A stretch of DNA of 64,000 bases from the NCBI RefSeq assembly GCF_008086345.1, contig NZ_CP043006.1, forward strand, positions 5,888,032 to 5,952,031. Reading direction: 5' to 3'. Below are positions 7,956 through 16,132 of the stretch, piece after piece. Numbering within the stretch: the first letter of the stretch is position 1; every line of letters starts with the position of its first letter. Source of the DNA: Chitinophaga sp. XS-30 (lineage in GTDB: Bacteria; Bacteroidota; Bacteroidia; Chitinophagales; Chitinophagaceae). A program made the translations under genes and the position numbers. The notes below the pieces were generated by a model. It was not told the origin of the DNA, searched no databases, and saw only the letters and a program-made list of their open reading frames with translations.

Positions 7956-9398
7956 TTAAGATTCCTGCATTTTGTGACTGAAGCGGAGAACGATGAACTC
8001 TGCCGGCCTTACTACCGCCATTCCGATCTCCACGATCATGCGGCCTTCAAGGATATCCTGCGCGGTCATCGTTTGCCCCAGCCCCACACGCACGTAGAAA
8101 GCCTGTTCCGGTTTTGCCCCGGCCAGCGCTCCGGCGCGCCATTGCAGGATGAGGAAATTCTCGATCATGGCCCGCACTTTCACCCAGGTGTTGGCATCAT
8201 TCGGCTCGAATACGAAGGCCTCCGAGGCTTTACGGGTAGATTCCTCCACCATATTGAAGAAGCGGCGCACATTCACATACCGCCATTCATTATCGTTTCC
8301 GGCCAGTGTTCTGGCGCCCCATACCAGTACCCCTTTCCCGCTGAAGGTGCGGATGGCGTTCACAGATTTTCCGGTGGTATGCACATTCAGGTTTTCCTGT
8401 CCCGCATCGTCCAGCGCAACGGTGGGCCTGTTCACAAAACGCAGGCTGATATTGGCCGGGGCTTTCCATACGCCGCGGGTGGAATCCACAGTAGCATACA
8501 CGCCGGCAATGGCGCTGCTGGGCGGCAACACGATAGGCATCGCGGTGATGGCATTGCGGATATCGTGATACAGTTTATTCGCACGGTGGTACAGCGAACG
8601 GGGTTCATCAGCCGGGGCCGGGTCAGCAAGCCGCAATACGGTATTGGCAGGCACCGCTGCACCATCGAGTGTACCGGTGATGGTTACGGCCGCTTCGTCA
8701 TAATTATAACTGAGCGTTGTTTCCAGCTGCGGGTAGTAAGCAGCGCCATACAGCAGGAAATTATTCCCGATGAGGGTACGGATGCCCAGCGTTCCGCTGT
8801 CTATCACATCTTCACCACCCGGTGCGCTGTAGTCGAGATGCCCGTTGAACACATCGATCAGGGCAAAGCGGTCTTTCAGTTCGTTACATTGCGCCAGTGC
8901 GGCCTGGTATAACTGGTAGAAATCTCCGCGCGCCAGTTGCAGCGCATCGGGGAAAACCAGCAAAGTCGGCTCATCTTCTTTCCCGATCGCCGTCAATCCT
9001 GCCGTATGATGCAGTAAAGCGGCCGGCACGGTATCCGCGCCGATCGATACGATGTAGCAGGGACCACCGCCGTTGGCGAAATACATTTGCAGGGAATAGT
9101 ACATGCGGTACAAGGTGGCGGGCGCTGCGGGAGGGGTTTGCACGATGTTCTGCCCCTGGGGATTAGTGTTCACCACAGCGGTAAATGTTTCCAGCCGGGC
9201 GCCGAATACCGCTTCGTACTCTACCATGGATTTGATACGGACCGGGCGGTTGATCAATGTATTACCATTGAGCGTGGTATTCCGCGTATAACCAATGAAG
9301 GCCGGAATAGCTGTTTCCACCTGCGCCACTGAGGGCGGAAATTTTGGCACCTCGTCGATATAAACGCCGGGTGTTTTAAGATCTGCTAGATTTAACAT
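7956..9398 (-). CDS. eCIS contractile sheath protein, short form
   Basis: 480 residues, a complete sheath protein: LKTPGVYIDEVPKFPPSVAQ at the start, then FANGGGPCYIVSIG at about 110-125, YYPQLETT at about 221, VLPPSSAIAGVYATVDSTRG, NEWRYVNVRRFFNMVEES and the C-terminal SHKMQES. It is probably the principal sheath subunit, with the long paralogue as a second sheath type, as Afp and PVC use more than one sheath protein. Gap to the long sheath gene is 19 bp. Confidence 0.93.
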   Translation of the reverse strand: MLNLADLKTPGVYIDEVPKFPPSVAQVETAIPAFIGYTRNTTLNGNTLINRPVRIKSMVEYEAVFGARLETFTAVVNTNPQGQNIVQTPPAAPATLYRMYYSLQMYFANGGGPCYIVSIGADTVPAALLHHTAGLTAIGKEDEPTLLVFPDALQLARGDFYQLYQAALAQCNELKDRFALIDVFNGHLDYSAPGGEDVIDSGTLGIRTLIGNNFLLYGAAYYPQLETTLSYNYDEAAVTITGTLDGAAVPANTVLRLADPAPADEPRSLYHRANKLYHDIRNAITAMPIVLPPSSAIAGVYATVDSTRGVWKAPANISLRFVNRPTVALDDAGQENLNVHTTGKSVNAIRTFSGKGVLVWGARTLAGNDNEWRYVNVRRFFNMVEESTRKASEAFVFEPNDANTWVKVRAMIENFLILQWRAGALAGAKPEQAFYVRVGLGQTMTAQDILEGRMIVEIGMAVVRPAEFIVLRFSHKMQES

Positions 9399-9414
9399 GA
9401 GCGGTTATTTTTAA

Positions 9415-10155
9415 TCATGAGCTTAAAAAATCAATACTGTATTCCCTGGGCTGCGGGGCTATTTGCCATGCATCCTTATATATTTCTATGATCCCTCCGG
9501 TGTTGGCGGCGATAGCCTGCTGATCGAATATGACGCGTTCCTCCACCGGGCTGCCGCCTTCCAGGCGCACGACATAAGCGCCTTTGGGCAGGAGGCTCAC
9601 ATCAAGACCGGCAGTGGTATGTTCTGCGGCTATCGGGTGATTGATGGAAAATGCGACTGCTGCGCCGGGCGCGATCCTGCCGGCCCGGAGCGCCGTAAAA
9701 TCACCGGGGTCGAAGCTGGCGGAGAGTACATTGGTGCTTAATGCTCCCCTTTCCGGATCGCCCGCAGCTGCCGCCGCTGTGAGCCGCACCGTATTCCCCG
9801 CCAGGTTGCTGTCTATCGCGCCGGCGGCATTGAGATTATTGGCATAAAAGATCATGCTGCCGAAGGTCTGTGTGCCCTGGTCGAAGAAATCCGGCGCACT
9901 GCGGATAGCGAACCGGAAGGCGAAGACAACGGGAATGGTAATGGGACTGGCAGGCACCCAGTTCACACCATTGTGATGCTGACGCACGAAAGCCACCAGG
10001 CCTCCGGGAACGGGCCGGGTCAGGATACCGTAGTTCCTGAACACCTCCGCACCCGAGGGCGAAGGCTTCAGGACAACATCGTCACCTCCATCTGTGCCAT
10101 TGATCAGTATCCTGATCCTGAACTCCGGATGATACCGCCATGCGATCACATTCAT
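9415..10155 (-). CDS. unassigned eCIS operon protein
   Basis: 246 residues, second gene of the operon, 5 bp after the cap gene and 16 bp before the first sheath. No signal peptide or membrane segment. It is rich in beta-strand-like stretches (EFRIRILING, VVFAFRFAIRS, KGAYVVRLEGG, IIEIYKDAW) and starts MNVIAWRYHPEFRIRI. I do not recognise the family. Position suggests a structural or assembly role at the cap end of the sheath-tube; a decoration protein is another possibility. Both are inference. Confidence 0.7.
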   Translation of the reverse strand: MNVIAWRYHPEFRIRILINGTDGGDDVVLKPSPSGAEVFRNYGILTRPVPGGLVAFVRQHHNGVNWVPASPITIPVVFAFRFAIRSAPDFFDQGTQTFGSMIFYANNLNAAGAIDSNLAGNTVRLTAAAAAGDPERGALSTNVLSASFDPGDFTALRAGRIAPGAAVAFSINHPIAAEHTTAGLDVSLLPKGAYVVRLEGGSPVEERVIFDQQAIAANTGGIIEIYKDAWQIAPQPREYSIDFLSS

Positions 10156-10160
10156 GTTCG

Positions 10161-10745
10161 TTATTTTAGAAGATTGCTTTTGAGGTTGATCTCGGAAATG
10201 ATGCCAGCTCCGCTTTCTTCAGCATCCTGGATCACAGCCATGCGCATTTTGTATGCAACAGAGGGAATATATTTGCCTCCCATAACGCTCCACATCTGGT
10301 TCAGTTCTTCAAAGCTGGTGGAATACAGATCGAATATGATCCTGTCCAGATTCAGCGTACCCAGCACCGGCGTATCCGCGGGTGTGAACACGAATCGTCG
10401 CTGAAAGAAGGCGATGACCTGTGATATCCTGTGCAGCGCGATGCCATAGTTGTTCTTGTTGGCGCCGAACAGCACGTAGATGTTCAGATAAATCTCAGGC
10501 TGTCTTTCAACACCCTGCGGCAGTCCGCCGGATGTGTACACCGTGCGGCGAAAGGGAAGATTACGCAACGATTCCTCCTGCTCGATATTGATCACTGATG
10601 CAATGACCTTATCGCTGAGGCTTTGGGACGAGTTATCCTGAAAAGCGTCGGCAAACGAGATGTTTCCCAGTATCACTTCCGGATCTACGGCCCCTATGTA
10701 GGTGTTGAGTTGCGTAATGATTGCATTGAGGACCTGGTCAATCAT
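10161..10745 (-). CDS. eCIS tail terminator/cap protein, Pvc16 N-terminal (DUF4255) family
   Basis: 194 residues from the ATG at 10745 (MIDQVLNAIITQLNTYI). The open frame extends 22 codons further, but that part lies in the leader. Family features: a long N-terminal amphipathic helix, INIEQEESLRNLP, QPEIYLNIYVLFGANKNNYGIALHRISQVIAFFQ and the Trp-containing LNQMWSVMGGKYIPSVAYKMRM. Afp16/Pvc16 proteins cap the tube distal to the baseplate and set its end. It is the first gene of the operon, downstream of a promoter-like sequence and an inverted repeat. Confidence 0.86.
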   Translation of the reverse strand: MIDQVLNAIITQLNTYIGAVDPEVILGNISFADAFQDNSSQSLSDKVIASVINIEQEESLRNLPFRRTVYTSGGLPQGVERQPEIYLNIYVLFGANKNNYGIALHRISQVIAFFQRRFVFTPADTPVLGTLNLDRIIFDLYSTSFEELNQMWSVMGGKYIPSVAYKMRMAVIQDAEESGAGIISEINLKSNLLK

Positions 10746-10830
10746 TGACTTAAATTTTTGGGGGATGCAACTATCGAACTTGTGGAAAAACGGGGTTTTA
10801 AAAATTATCAAATACCAATCACTTCAACGG

Positions 10831-10873
10831 CACAGCATAACGGTGTATTTCTTTTTTTGGGGTTTATGCTGTG
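10831..10873. repeat. perfect 10-bp inverted repeat in eCIS leader
   Basis: The arm CACAGCATAA (10831-10840) is exactly mirrored by TTATGCTGTG (10864-10873) with a 23-bp spacer. It lies between the proposed eCIS promoter and the first gene, so it would form a hairpin in the mRNA leader or act as a dyad operator. No T-run follows it in the direction of transcription, so a simple terminator is unlikely. Confidence 0.6.
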
Positions 10874-10900
10874 AACTTTTTATTGGGGCTCTTCACTTTG

Positions 10901-10930
10901 TAATATTAGGGATTAAATTTCATTCTACAA
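10901..10930 (-). promoter_or_regulatory. candidate promoter of the eCIS operon
   Basis: Reading the minus strand, TTTG (10930-10927) is followed after 18 bp by TAATATTA (10908-10901), an imperfect match to the Bacteroidota -33/-7 pair TTTG/TAnnTTTG. Start of transcription would be near 10,895, giving a leader of roughly 150 nt. The -7 match is only partial. Confidence 0.35.
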
Positions 10931-10955
10931 AAAAAAGGGTATGCGTATAAATACC
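10929..10955 (-). terminator. terminator of the pepP-rsmI operon
   Basis: On the minus strand a 5-bp stem GGTAT/ATACC with an 8-nt loop is followed by a run of at least eight T, 15 bp after the rsmI stop. It ends exactly where the proposed eCIS promoter begins, insulating the two units. Confidence 0.55.
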
Positions 10956-10969
10956 TGAATTTTTTTTCA

Positions 10970-11638
10970 TCAACATCCTTCCACAATGATCACGATCTCT
11001 CCTTTCACACCTTTTTCCGCAAAGTGATCTCGCACCTCCTGCAGCGTTCCGCGTTTGTTTTCCTCGAACATTTTCGTCAGCTCACGGGAAACGCAGCATT
11101 GGCGGGCCGGGCCCCAGTACTGTATAAAATCGTCCAGCGTTTTTACCAGCCGGTGGGGAGATTCGTAAAAAATGAGGGTGCGTTCTTCTGCGGCCAGTTG
11201 CGTAAGTAAAGTATGCCGGCCTTTTTTGGGGGGAAGGAAACCTTCAAAGGCAAAGCGGTTCATGGGGAGGCCGCTGTTGACCAGTGCGGGAACAAATGCC
11301 GTGGCGCCCGGCAGGCATTCCACCGGTACGCCTGCACGGATGCATTCGCGTACCAATAAAAAACCGGGATCTGATACGCCCGGTGTGCCTGCATCCGTGA
11401 GCAGGGCCATTTGTTTGCCGCCTTGCAATTGCTGCACCAGATGCTGCAACACCTTATGCTCGTTATGCTGATGATAAGGTGTTACAGGTTTGGTGATCCC
11501 GTAGTGCTTCAGCAGAACGCCCGATGTACGGGTATCTTCCGCCAGCACCAGCTCTACCGTTTCCAGCACCTTCACCGCCCTGTACGTCATATCCGCCAGG
11601 TTACCGATGGGGGAAGGAATTATGAAGAGCCTGGACAA
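10970..11638 (-). CDS. rsmI: 16S rRNA (cytidine1402-2'-O)-methyltransferase
   Basis: 222 residues. SAM-dependent tetrapyrrole-methylase fold: FIIPSPIGNLADMTYRAVKVL at the start, LAEDTRTSGVLLKHYGI, then LLTDAGTPGVSDPG and LPGATAFVPALVNSGLP. RsmI 2'-O-methylates C1402 in the decoding centre of 16S rRNA. E. coli RsmI is about 286 residues; this one ends in KGEIVIIVEGC and lacks the C-terminal extension, as is usual in Bacteroidota. Last gene of the unit, 3 bp after purS. Confidence 0.93.
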   Translation of the reverse strand: MSRLFIIPSPIGNLADMTYRAVKVLETVELVLAEDTRTSGVLLKHYGITKPVTPYHQHNEHKVLQHLVQQLQGGKQMALLTDAGTPGVSDPGFLLVRECIRAGVPVECLPGATAFVPALVNSGLPMNRFAFEGFLPPKKGRHTLLTQLAAEERTLIFYESPHRLVKTLDDFIQYWGPARQCCVSRELTKMFEENKRGTLQEVRDHFAEKGVKGEIVIIVEGC

Positions 11639-11641
11639 GCG

Positions 11642-11887
11642 CTACTGGATATTAACTTCGTAAAATTCCATTACCTGGTTGGCCAGCAGCTTCTGGCAAG
11701 CGTTCTCTGCGATCTGCTGTGCATCTTCTTTGGATGCCGCCTCGATCTGCAGGGTAATATGCTTGCCGATGCGCACATCGTGAACATTGCCAAGGCCGAG
11801 GTTTTTCAGGCCGCCCAATACAGCTTTTCCCTGCGGGTCCAGCAATTCTTTCAGCGGCATCACGTTGATATGTGCAGTAAATGTCAT
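11642..11887 (-). CDS. purS: phosphoribosylformylglycinamidine synthase subunit PurS
   Basis: 81 residues, normal length for PurS: MTFTAHINVMPLKELLDPQGKAV, LKNLGLGNVHDVRIGKHITL, and a C-terminal NQVMEFYEVNI. PurS bridges PurL and PurQ in the step that converts FGAR to FGAM in purine synthesis. No purL or purQ is present in this window. It sits 3 bp before rsmI and 84 bp after pssA. Confidence 0.93.
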   Translation of the reverse strand: MTFTAHINVMPLKELLDPQGKAVLGGLKNLGLGNVHDVRIGKHITLQIEAASKEDAQQIAENACQKLLANQVMEFYEVNIQ

Positions 11888-11971
11888 CGTTCTAAAAAAT
11901 TTGACGCGAAACTACGTGTTTTTTATCTAAAAGCGAAACGGTTTGCCCGACATCCCTTTACCAGCAAGGCT

Positions 11972-12739
11972 TTAAACAACCTTTGCCTTCGGCGGCACGA
12001 GGATGGACAACCCGACGTACGCAGTAAATATAAAAGGTACGGCCGCATAACGCAGCAAGGGGATGCTCAGGAGCGACACGAGCACCAGCAGAAAGCGCGG
12101 CCAGTTATCTTTCAGCGAGAAGTTCTTGAACTTCAGGCTGATCATGGGATGGGAGCTGACCATGAGATAACATAGCAGAAAGATGATCGCATACAATACC
12201 CAGATATTTTCCAGCCAATGCGCCAGATTATATGGATTATACAGCATGATGAGCGGGAAGGAGGCTACCAGGAACCCCACAGCCGGCGTTGGCACGCCAA
12301 TAAAATGTTCGCTCTGCCTGGTATCCAGGTTGAACACCGCCAGCCGGTACGCGGCAAAACAGGGCACCAGCAATGCGGGCGCCAGGTTGACATAAGAGAC
12401 ATCAAACACGTCCGGCTGCCGGAGATAGGCGCTGCGCAGCAAACGGAACAGGATCATGCCTGGCACTACACCAAATGAAACAACGTCCGCCAGGGAATCC
12501 AGCTCCTTCCCCAACGGGGACGTGACTTTCAGCAACCGGGCCACGAACCCGTCAAAGAAATCTATGACACCGGCAATGACCACCAGGATGGAGGCCCAGT
12601 ACACCGGTGCGGGATTCGTGACGGTATATTCTGTTCCGTTGAATTCTGCTATATACTGCGGTGCATGCAGGATAAAAATAATAGCCAGCGCTCCGCAGAA
12701 CAGGTTGGATAGGGTAAGGATATTTGGAATTTGTTTCAT
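11972..12739 (-). CDS. pssA: CDP-diacylglycerol--serine O-phosphatidyltransferase
   Basis: 255 residues, integral membrane enzyme with about seven hydrophobic segments. The CDP-alcohol phosphotransferase signature is intact at about 60-90: D-G-x2-A-R-x8-G-x3-D-x3-D, seen as FDGFVARLLKVTSPLG followed by KELDSLAD. It makes phosphatidylserine, precursor of phosphatidylethanolamine. Co-directional with pepP, 25 bp away. Confidence 0.93.
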   Translation of the reverse strand: MKQIPNILTLSNLFCGALAIIFILHAPQYIAEFNGTEYTVTNPAPVYWASILVVIAGVIDFFDGFVARLLKVTSPLGKELDSLADVVSFGVVPGMILFRLLRSAYLRQPDVFDVSYVNLAPALLVPCFAAYRLAVFNLDTRQSEHFIGVPTPAVGFLVASFPLIMLYNPYNLAHWLENIWVLYAIIFLLCYLMVSSHPMISLKFKNFSLKDNWPRFLLVLVSLLSIPLLRYAAVPFIFTAYVGLSILVPPKAKVV

Positions 12740-12764
12740 TTTGTTATTGCTGGTTATCTGGTAA

Positions 12765-14057
12765 TTATGCTGTCATTAATGCTTCGATCTCCTCTGCCGT
12801 GATAGGAATATTCTTCATCAGGTCCACATTCCCGCCGGATCTCAGCCAGAGGTTGTTCTCAATGCGGATGCCGATCTTTTCTTCTTCAATATAGATTCCC
12901 GGTTCTACCGTCATCACAGCGCCTTCGGGAATGGGCTGGAAGAAAGAGGGGCCGAGGTCATGCACATCTACGCCGAGGTGATGGGAAATGCCGTGATAGA
13001 GGTATTTGCGGTAGGCCGGGGCTTCGGGGTCCTGGTTCCGGATATCGCCTTCGGTGAGCAGGCCCAGCTTTACAAATTCCTTCCCGGCTTCCACGCCTAC
13101 CATCTCATGGTATTTTGCGATGGTGATACCGGGTTTCAGGATGGATTTGGCATAGTTGTGCAGGTGCAGGCATGCGTTGTATATCTCGCGCTGGCGGGGG
13201 CTGAACTTCCCGTTCACCGGCACGGAACGCGTCAGGTCCGCATTGTACCCGCCATAAGCGGCGCCGAAGTCCATCAGGATCACCTCCCCGTCCTTACATT
13301 CCTGGTTATTGGCGATGTAATGGAGGGTACGGGCGCGGTCCCCCGAGGCGATGATGGAACCATAAGCCTCCCCGGTCGCCCGGTTGCGGAGGAACTCATG
13401 CATGATCTCGGCATGTATTTCATGCTCATATACGCCGGGGCGGATGAATTTGAGCAAACGGCGGAAAGCTTTTTCGGTGATGTCCATCGCTGTCTGCATA
13501 ACCTTCACTTCCTCTTCGGTTTTCACCGCACGCAGTTCCTTCAGGATACGCGCGGCACGCAGATAGTTATGCAGGGGATAACGTTCCCGCAGTTCAGCGG
13601 CATAACGGTAATCGCGGACAGGCACATAATTGGAACGGCGGTTGTTCTCATTGGTATTGAGATAGATATTTCCGGCTTCGTGGATCCATTGTTGCAGGAG
13701 AGCATCCAGACTGTCCAGCCACACGATGGTCTGAATACCCGAAATGGCCTGCGCTTCTTCTTTGCGGAGGCGGTGACCATCCCATTTTTCCTTCATTTCG
13801 TTGGGGCGGACGAGTACCAGCACTTCCCGGTGTTTGGGATCAGGGTTGTCCGGGTAGAGCACCAGCATGGTATCTTCCTGCTCAATGCCTGTCAGCCAGT
13901 ACAGGTCCGAATTCTGCCTGAAGGCATGCAGCGCGTCCCCGTTGGTGGGCAATTCATCATTTGAATTAAAAACAGCAATGGCATCCGGCAGCATTCTGGC
14001 GGCAAATCGTTCACGATTCTTCTCAAAGATCTTCTTGTCCAGCGGCAAATATTTCAT
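12765..14057 (-). CDS. pepP: Xaa-Pro aminopeptidase (aminopeptidase P, M24B)
   Basis: 430 residues. The N-terminal creatinase-like domain (about 1-165) contains NGDALHAFRQNSDLYWLTG. The C-terminal pita-bread domain carries the two-metal ligands: two Asp in MDFGAAYGGYNADLTRSV, His in YHGISHHLGVDVHD, Glu in MTVEPGIYIEEE and Glu in GIRIENN. It removes an N-terminal residue ahead of proline, in the cytoplasm. Promoter with both boxes lies directly upstream; first gene of pepP-pssA-purS-rsmI. Confidence 0.94.
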   Translation of the reverse strand: MKYLPLDKKIFEKNRERFAARMLPDAIAVFNSNDELPTNGDALHAFRQNSDLYWLTGIEQEDTMLVLYPDNPDPKHREVLVLVRPNEMKEKWDGHRLRKEEAQAISGIQTIVWLDSLDALLQQWIHEAGNIYLNTNENNRRSNYVPVRDYRYAAELRERYPLHNYLRAARILKELRAVKTEEEVKVMQTAMDITEKAFRRLLKFIRPGVYEHEIHAEIMHEFLRNRATGEAYGSIIASGDRARTLHYIANNQECKDGEVILMDFGAAYGGYNADLTRSVPVNGKFSPRQREIYNACLHLHNYAKSILKPGITIAKYHEMVGVEAGKEFVKLGLLTEGDIRNQDPEAPAYRKYLYHGISHHLGVDVHDLGPSFFQPIPEGAVMTVEPGIYIEEEKIGIRIENNLWLRSGGNVDLMKNIPITAEEIEALMTA

Positions 14058-14086
14058 GGATTATTTTTTTTCGATGTAAGAGGGCT

Positions 14087-14117
14087 CAAACTTACCGGAA
14101 AATCAGCAACCGGCAAA
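14087..14117 (-). promoter_or_regulatory. promoter of pepP operon
   Basis: On the minus strand TTTG (14117-14114), 19 bp, then TAAGTTTG (14094-14087): both Bacteroidota boxes match the consensus exactly with standard spacing, 30 bp upstream of the pepP ATG. Confidence 0.65.
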
Positions 14118-14322
14118 ACCGGGCGGCAGCCCATACAGTGGCTTTACCCCATTTATCAGATATAGTATATTACCCCAAACTGCCTGATAATTCACAAAAT
14201 AATTATTTAGCACATCTTTTAATTTTCCGGCAAATTGGAATCGATGCAATTAGATATAATCTAAAAAAAGACGGAAAATAAGGGATATTTTACTATTTTT
14301 TATCCTCAATAACCCTGATAAA

Positions 14323-14352
14323 TTTGAAAACATCAAAAAAAACCTAGTTTTG
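14323..14352 (+). promoter_or_regulatory. promoter of pckA
   Basis: TTTG at 14323-14326, 18 bp, then TAGTTTTG at 14345-14352: exact matches to both Bacteroidota promoter boxes. Transcription would start near 14,358, leaving a leader of about 20 nt before the pckA ATG. Confidence 0.68.
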
Positions 14353-14378
14353 CGGATACACCAAAACAATCTTTCTTT

Positions 14379-15980
14379 ATGCAAATCAGCAGTGTAAGAG
14401 ATACACTCAAGGAATTGCGAGATCTGGGCATTCAGAACGCCAACGATGTACATTACCAACTTAGCCCGGAAGAGCTGGTGGCACAAACCCTGGCACGCCG
14501 CCAGGGCAGCCTGAGCGACACGGGTGCGCTGGTAGTGAATACCGGAGAGTTTACAGGCCGTTCCCCGAAAGACAAGTTTATTGTAAAAGACAGCATTACT
14601 GCTGGTTCGGTAAACTGGAACGACTTCAACCTGCCTTTTTCTGCCGAAAACTTCGAGCGGCTGTATCAGAAAGTAACCAACCATTTTAAAGAAAAAGACG
14701 TTTGGGTAAGAGATTGCCAGGCCTGCGCCGATCCTGCTTACCGGATCAATATCCGTGTGATCAGCGAAACACCCTGGGCCAGCCTCTTTGCCTACAACAT
14801 GTTCATCCGCCCCACCGAAGAGGAACTGGAACATTCGGACCCGGAATGGACCGTTATCCATGCACCGGGCTGCCATGCCGATCCCGCCGTGGACGGTACC
14901 CGTCAGCACAATTTTGCGGTACTGAATTTTACCCGGAGAATGATCATCATCGGCGGCTCCGCCTATACCGGCGAGATCAAAAAAGGTGTCTTCACCATTC
15001 TCAATTACCTGCTGCCACACAATAAAGGCGTATTGAGCATGCATTGCTCCGCCAACCAGGGCAGAGCAGGTGATACGGCTGTTTTCTTCGGACTCAGCGG
15101 CACCGGCAAGACCACACTGAGCGCCGATCCCGACCGCAAGCTCATCGGAGACGACGAACACGGATGGACCGATACCGGCGTTTTCAACTTTGAAGGCGGC
15201 TGCTATGCCAAAACCATCGACCTCAGCGAAGAAAAGGAACCTCAGATATTTCATGCCGTACGCGAAGGCGCACTGCTGGAAAATACAGGCTTCTATCCCG
15301 GCACACATACTGTTAACTATGCAGATAAAAGCATCACGGAAAACACCCGCGTATCTTACCCCCTGCATTATATCAGCAATGCCCAGGAACCATCCATCGG
15401 CAATATGCCGCGGAATATCTTCTTCCTGACCTGTGATGCCTACGGCGTGTTGCCACCCATTTCCAGGCTCACACCGGCCCAGGCCATGTACCAGTTCATC
15501 TCCGGCTACACCGCCAAGATTGCCGGTACGGAAGCAGGGATCACGGAACCCAAATCCACTTTCAGCGCGTGTTTCGGAGCGCCCTTCCTGCCGCTGCACC
15601 CCGGCCGTTATGCACTGATGCTGGGCGAAAAGCTGCGCCAGCACAATGTTAATGTATGGCTGGTGAACACCGGGTGGACCGGCGGGGCCTATGGCACCGG
15701 GGAACGCATCAGACTGAAGTACACCCGCGCCATGATATCCGCCGCGCTGAAAGGTGAGTTGGACAAGGCAGCCTACAAACACCATGAAGTGTTCGGCGTG
15801 GCCATTCCTGAAGCCTGCCCCGGTGTACCGGACGAAATTCTCGACCCGCGTAACACCTGGGAAGACAAAGCCGCTTACGACGCACAGGCACAGGATCTGG
15901 CAGAACAATTTGTAAGAAACTTCGAAAAATATGCCGACCAGGTGGATGAGGAAATCCTCCTGGCCGCACCCAGAATCTAA
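14379..15980 (+). CDS. pckA: phosphoenolpyruvate carboxykinase (ATP)
   Basis: 533 residues, the usual length of the ATP-dependent family. Motifs: NTGEFTGRSPKDKFIV near 54-69 (substrate binding), HCSANQG at about 224, the P-loop FFGLSGTGKTTLSADP at about 236-251 and the metal-binding LIGDDEHGW at about 256-264. It converts oxaloacetate plus ATP to PEP and CO2, the entry step of gluconeogenesis. Monocistronic: own promoter upstream and a terminator about 65 bp downstream. Confidence 0.97.
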   Translation: MQISSVRDTLKELRDLGIQNANDVHYQLSPEELVAQTLARRQGSLSDTGALVVNTGEFTGRSPKDKFIVKDSITAGSVNWNDFNLPFSAENFERLYQKVTNHFKEKDVWVRDCQACADPAYRINIRVISETPWASLFAYNMFIRPTEEELEHSDPEWTVIHAPGCHADPAVDGTRQHNFAVLNFTRRMIIIGGSAYTGEIKKGVFTILNYLLPHNKGVLSMHCSANQGRAGDTAVFFGLSGTGKTTLSADPDRKLIGDDEHGWTDTGVFNFEGGCYAKTIDLSEEKEPQIFHAVREGALLENTGFYPGTHTVNYADKSITENTRVSYPLHYISNAQEPSIGNMPRNIFFLTCDAYGVLPPISRLTPAQAMYQFISGYTAKIAGTEAGITEPKSTFSACFGAPFLPLHPGRYALMLGEKLRQHNVNVWLVNTGWTGGAYGTGERIRLKYTRAMISAALKGELDKAAYKHHEVFGVAIPEACPGVPDEILDPRNTWEDKAAYDAQAQDLAEQFVRNFEKYADQVDEEILLAAPRI

Positions 15981-16046
15981 TCGTTTATGTTGACCGTTTT
16001 CTTTTATAGATTCCCACGTTTTGAGTATAATCCGTAATGAAGCACG

Positions 16047-16075
16047 GGGGTTGCCTGGCCAGGCAGCCCCTTTTT
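16047..16075 (+). terminator. terminator after pckA
   Basis: A 9-bp stem GGGGTTGCC/GGCAGCCCC (one G-U pair) with a 6-nt loop is followed by TTTTT. It lies 66 bp past the pckA stop and before folD. Confidence 0.75.
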
Positions 16076-16121
16076 GCAGCCCCTCCCCCCTATTTCACAT
16101 TCCCATCTCAACATATTTTCC

Positions 16122-16129
16122 TAATTTTG
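16122..16129 (+). promoter_or_regulatory. -7 box of folD
   Basis: TAATTTTG matches TAnnTTTG exactly and ends only 3 bp before the folD ATG, implying a leaderless or near-leaderless transcript. No clear -33 TTTG is present. Confidence 0.4.
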
Positions 16130-16132
16130 CGC

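Larger units (their letters stand above)
14058..14378. other. divergent intergenic region pepP/pckA
   Basis: 321 bp without a gene, AT-rich toward pckA. It holds a good promoter for each flanking gene (14087-14117 and 14323-14352). I see no further ORF or strong hairpin in the roughly 200 bp between them; it could contain sites for a carbon-status regulator of pckA, but none is recognisable. Confidence 0.6.

Noticed and set aside
1..10745. A complete prophage or a type VI secretion system
   Set aside because: There are no capsid, portal, terminase or integrase genes and no TssJLM membrane complex; Pvc16, DUF5908 and the LysM protein point to an eCIS.
10702..10950. An 82-codon plus-strand ORF opposite the eCIS leader
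   Set aside because: It lies over the inverted repeat and promoter of the opposite strand, has no motif and low-complexity composition.
14250..15908. A 552-codon minus-strand frame antisense to pckA
   Set aside because: It is the shadow of a high-GC, strongly coding frame of pckA, with no family-like motif; pckA is unambiguous.
16037..16132. Longer N-terminus for folD
   Set aside because: It would be translated through the pckA terminator and the -7 box; homologues start at MQILDG-like sequence.
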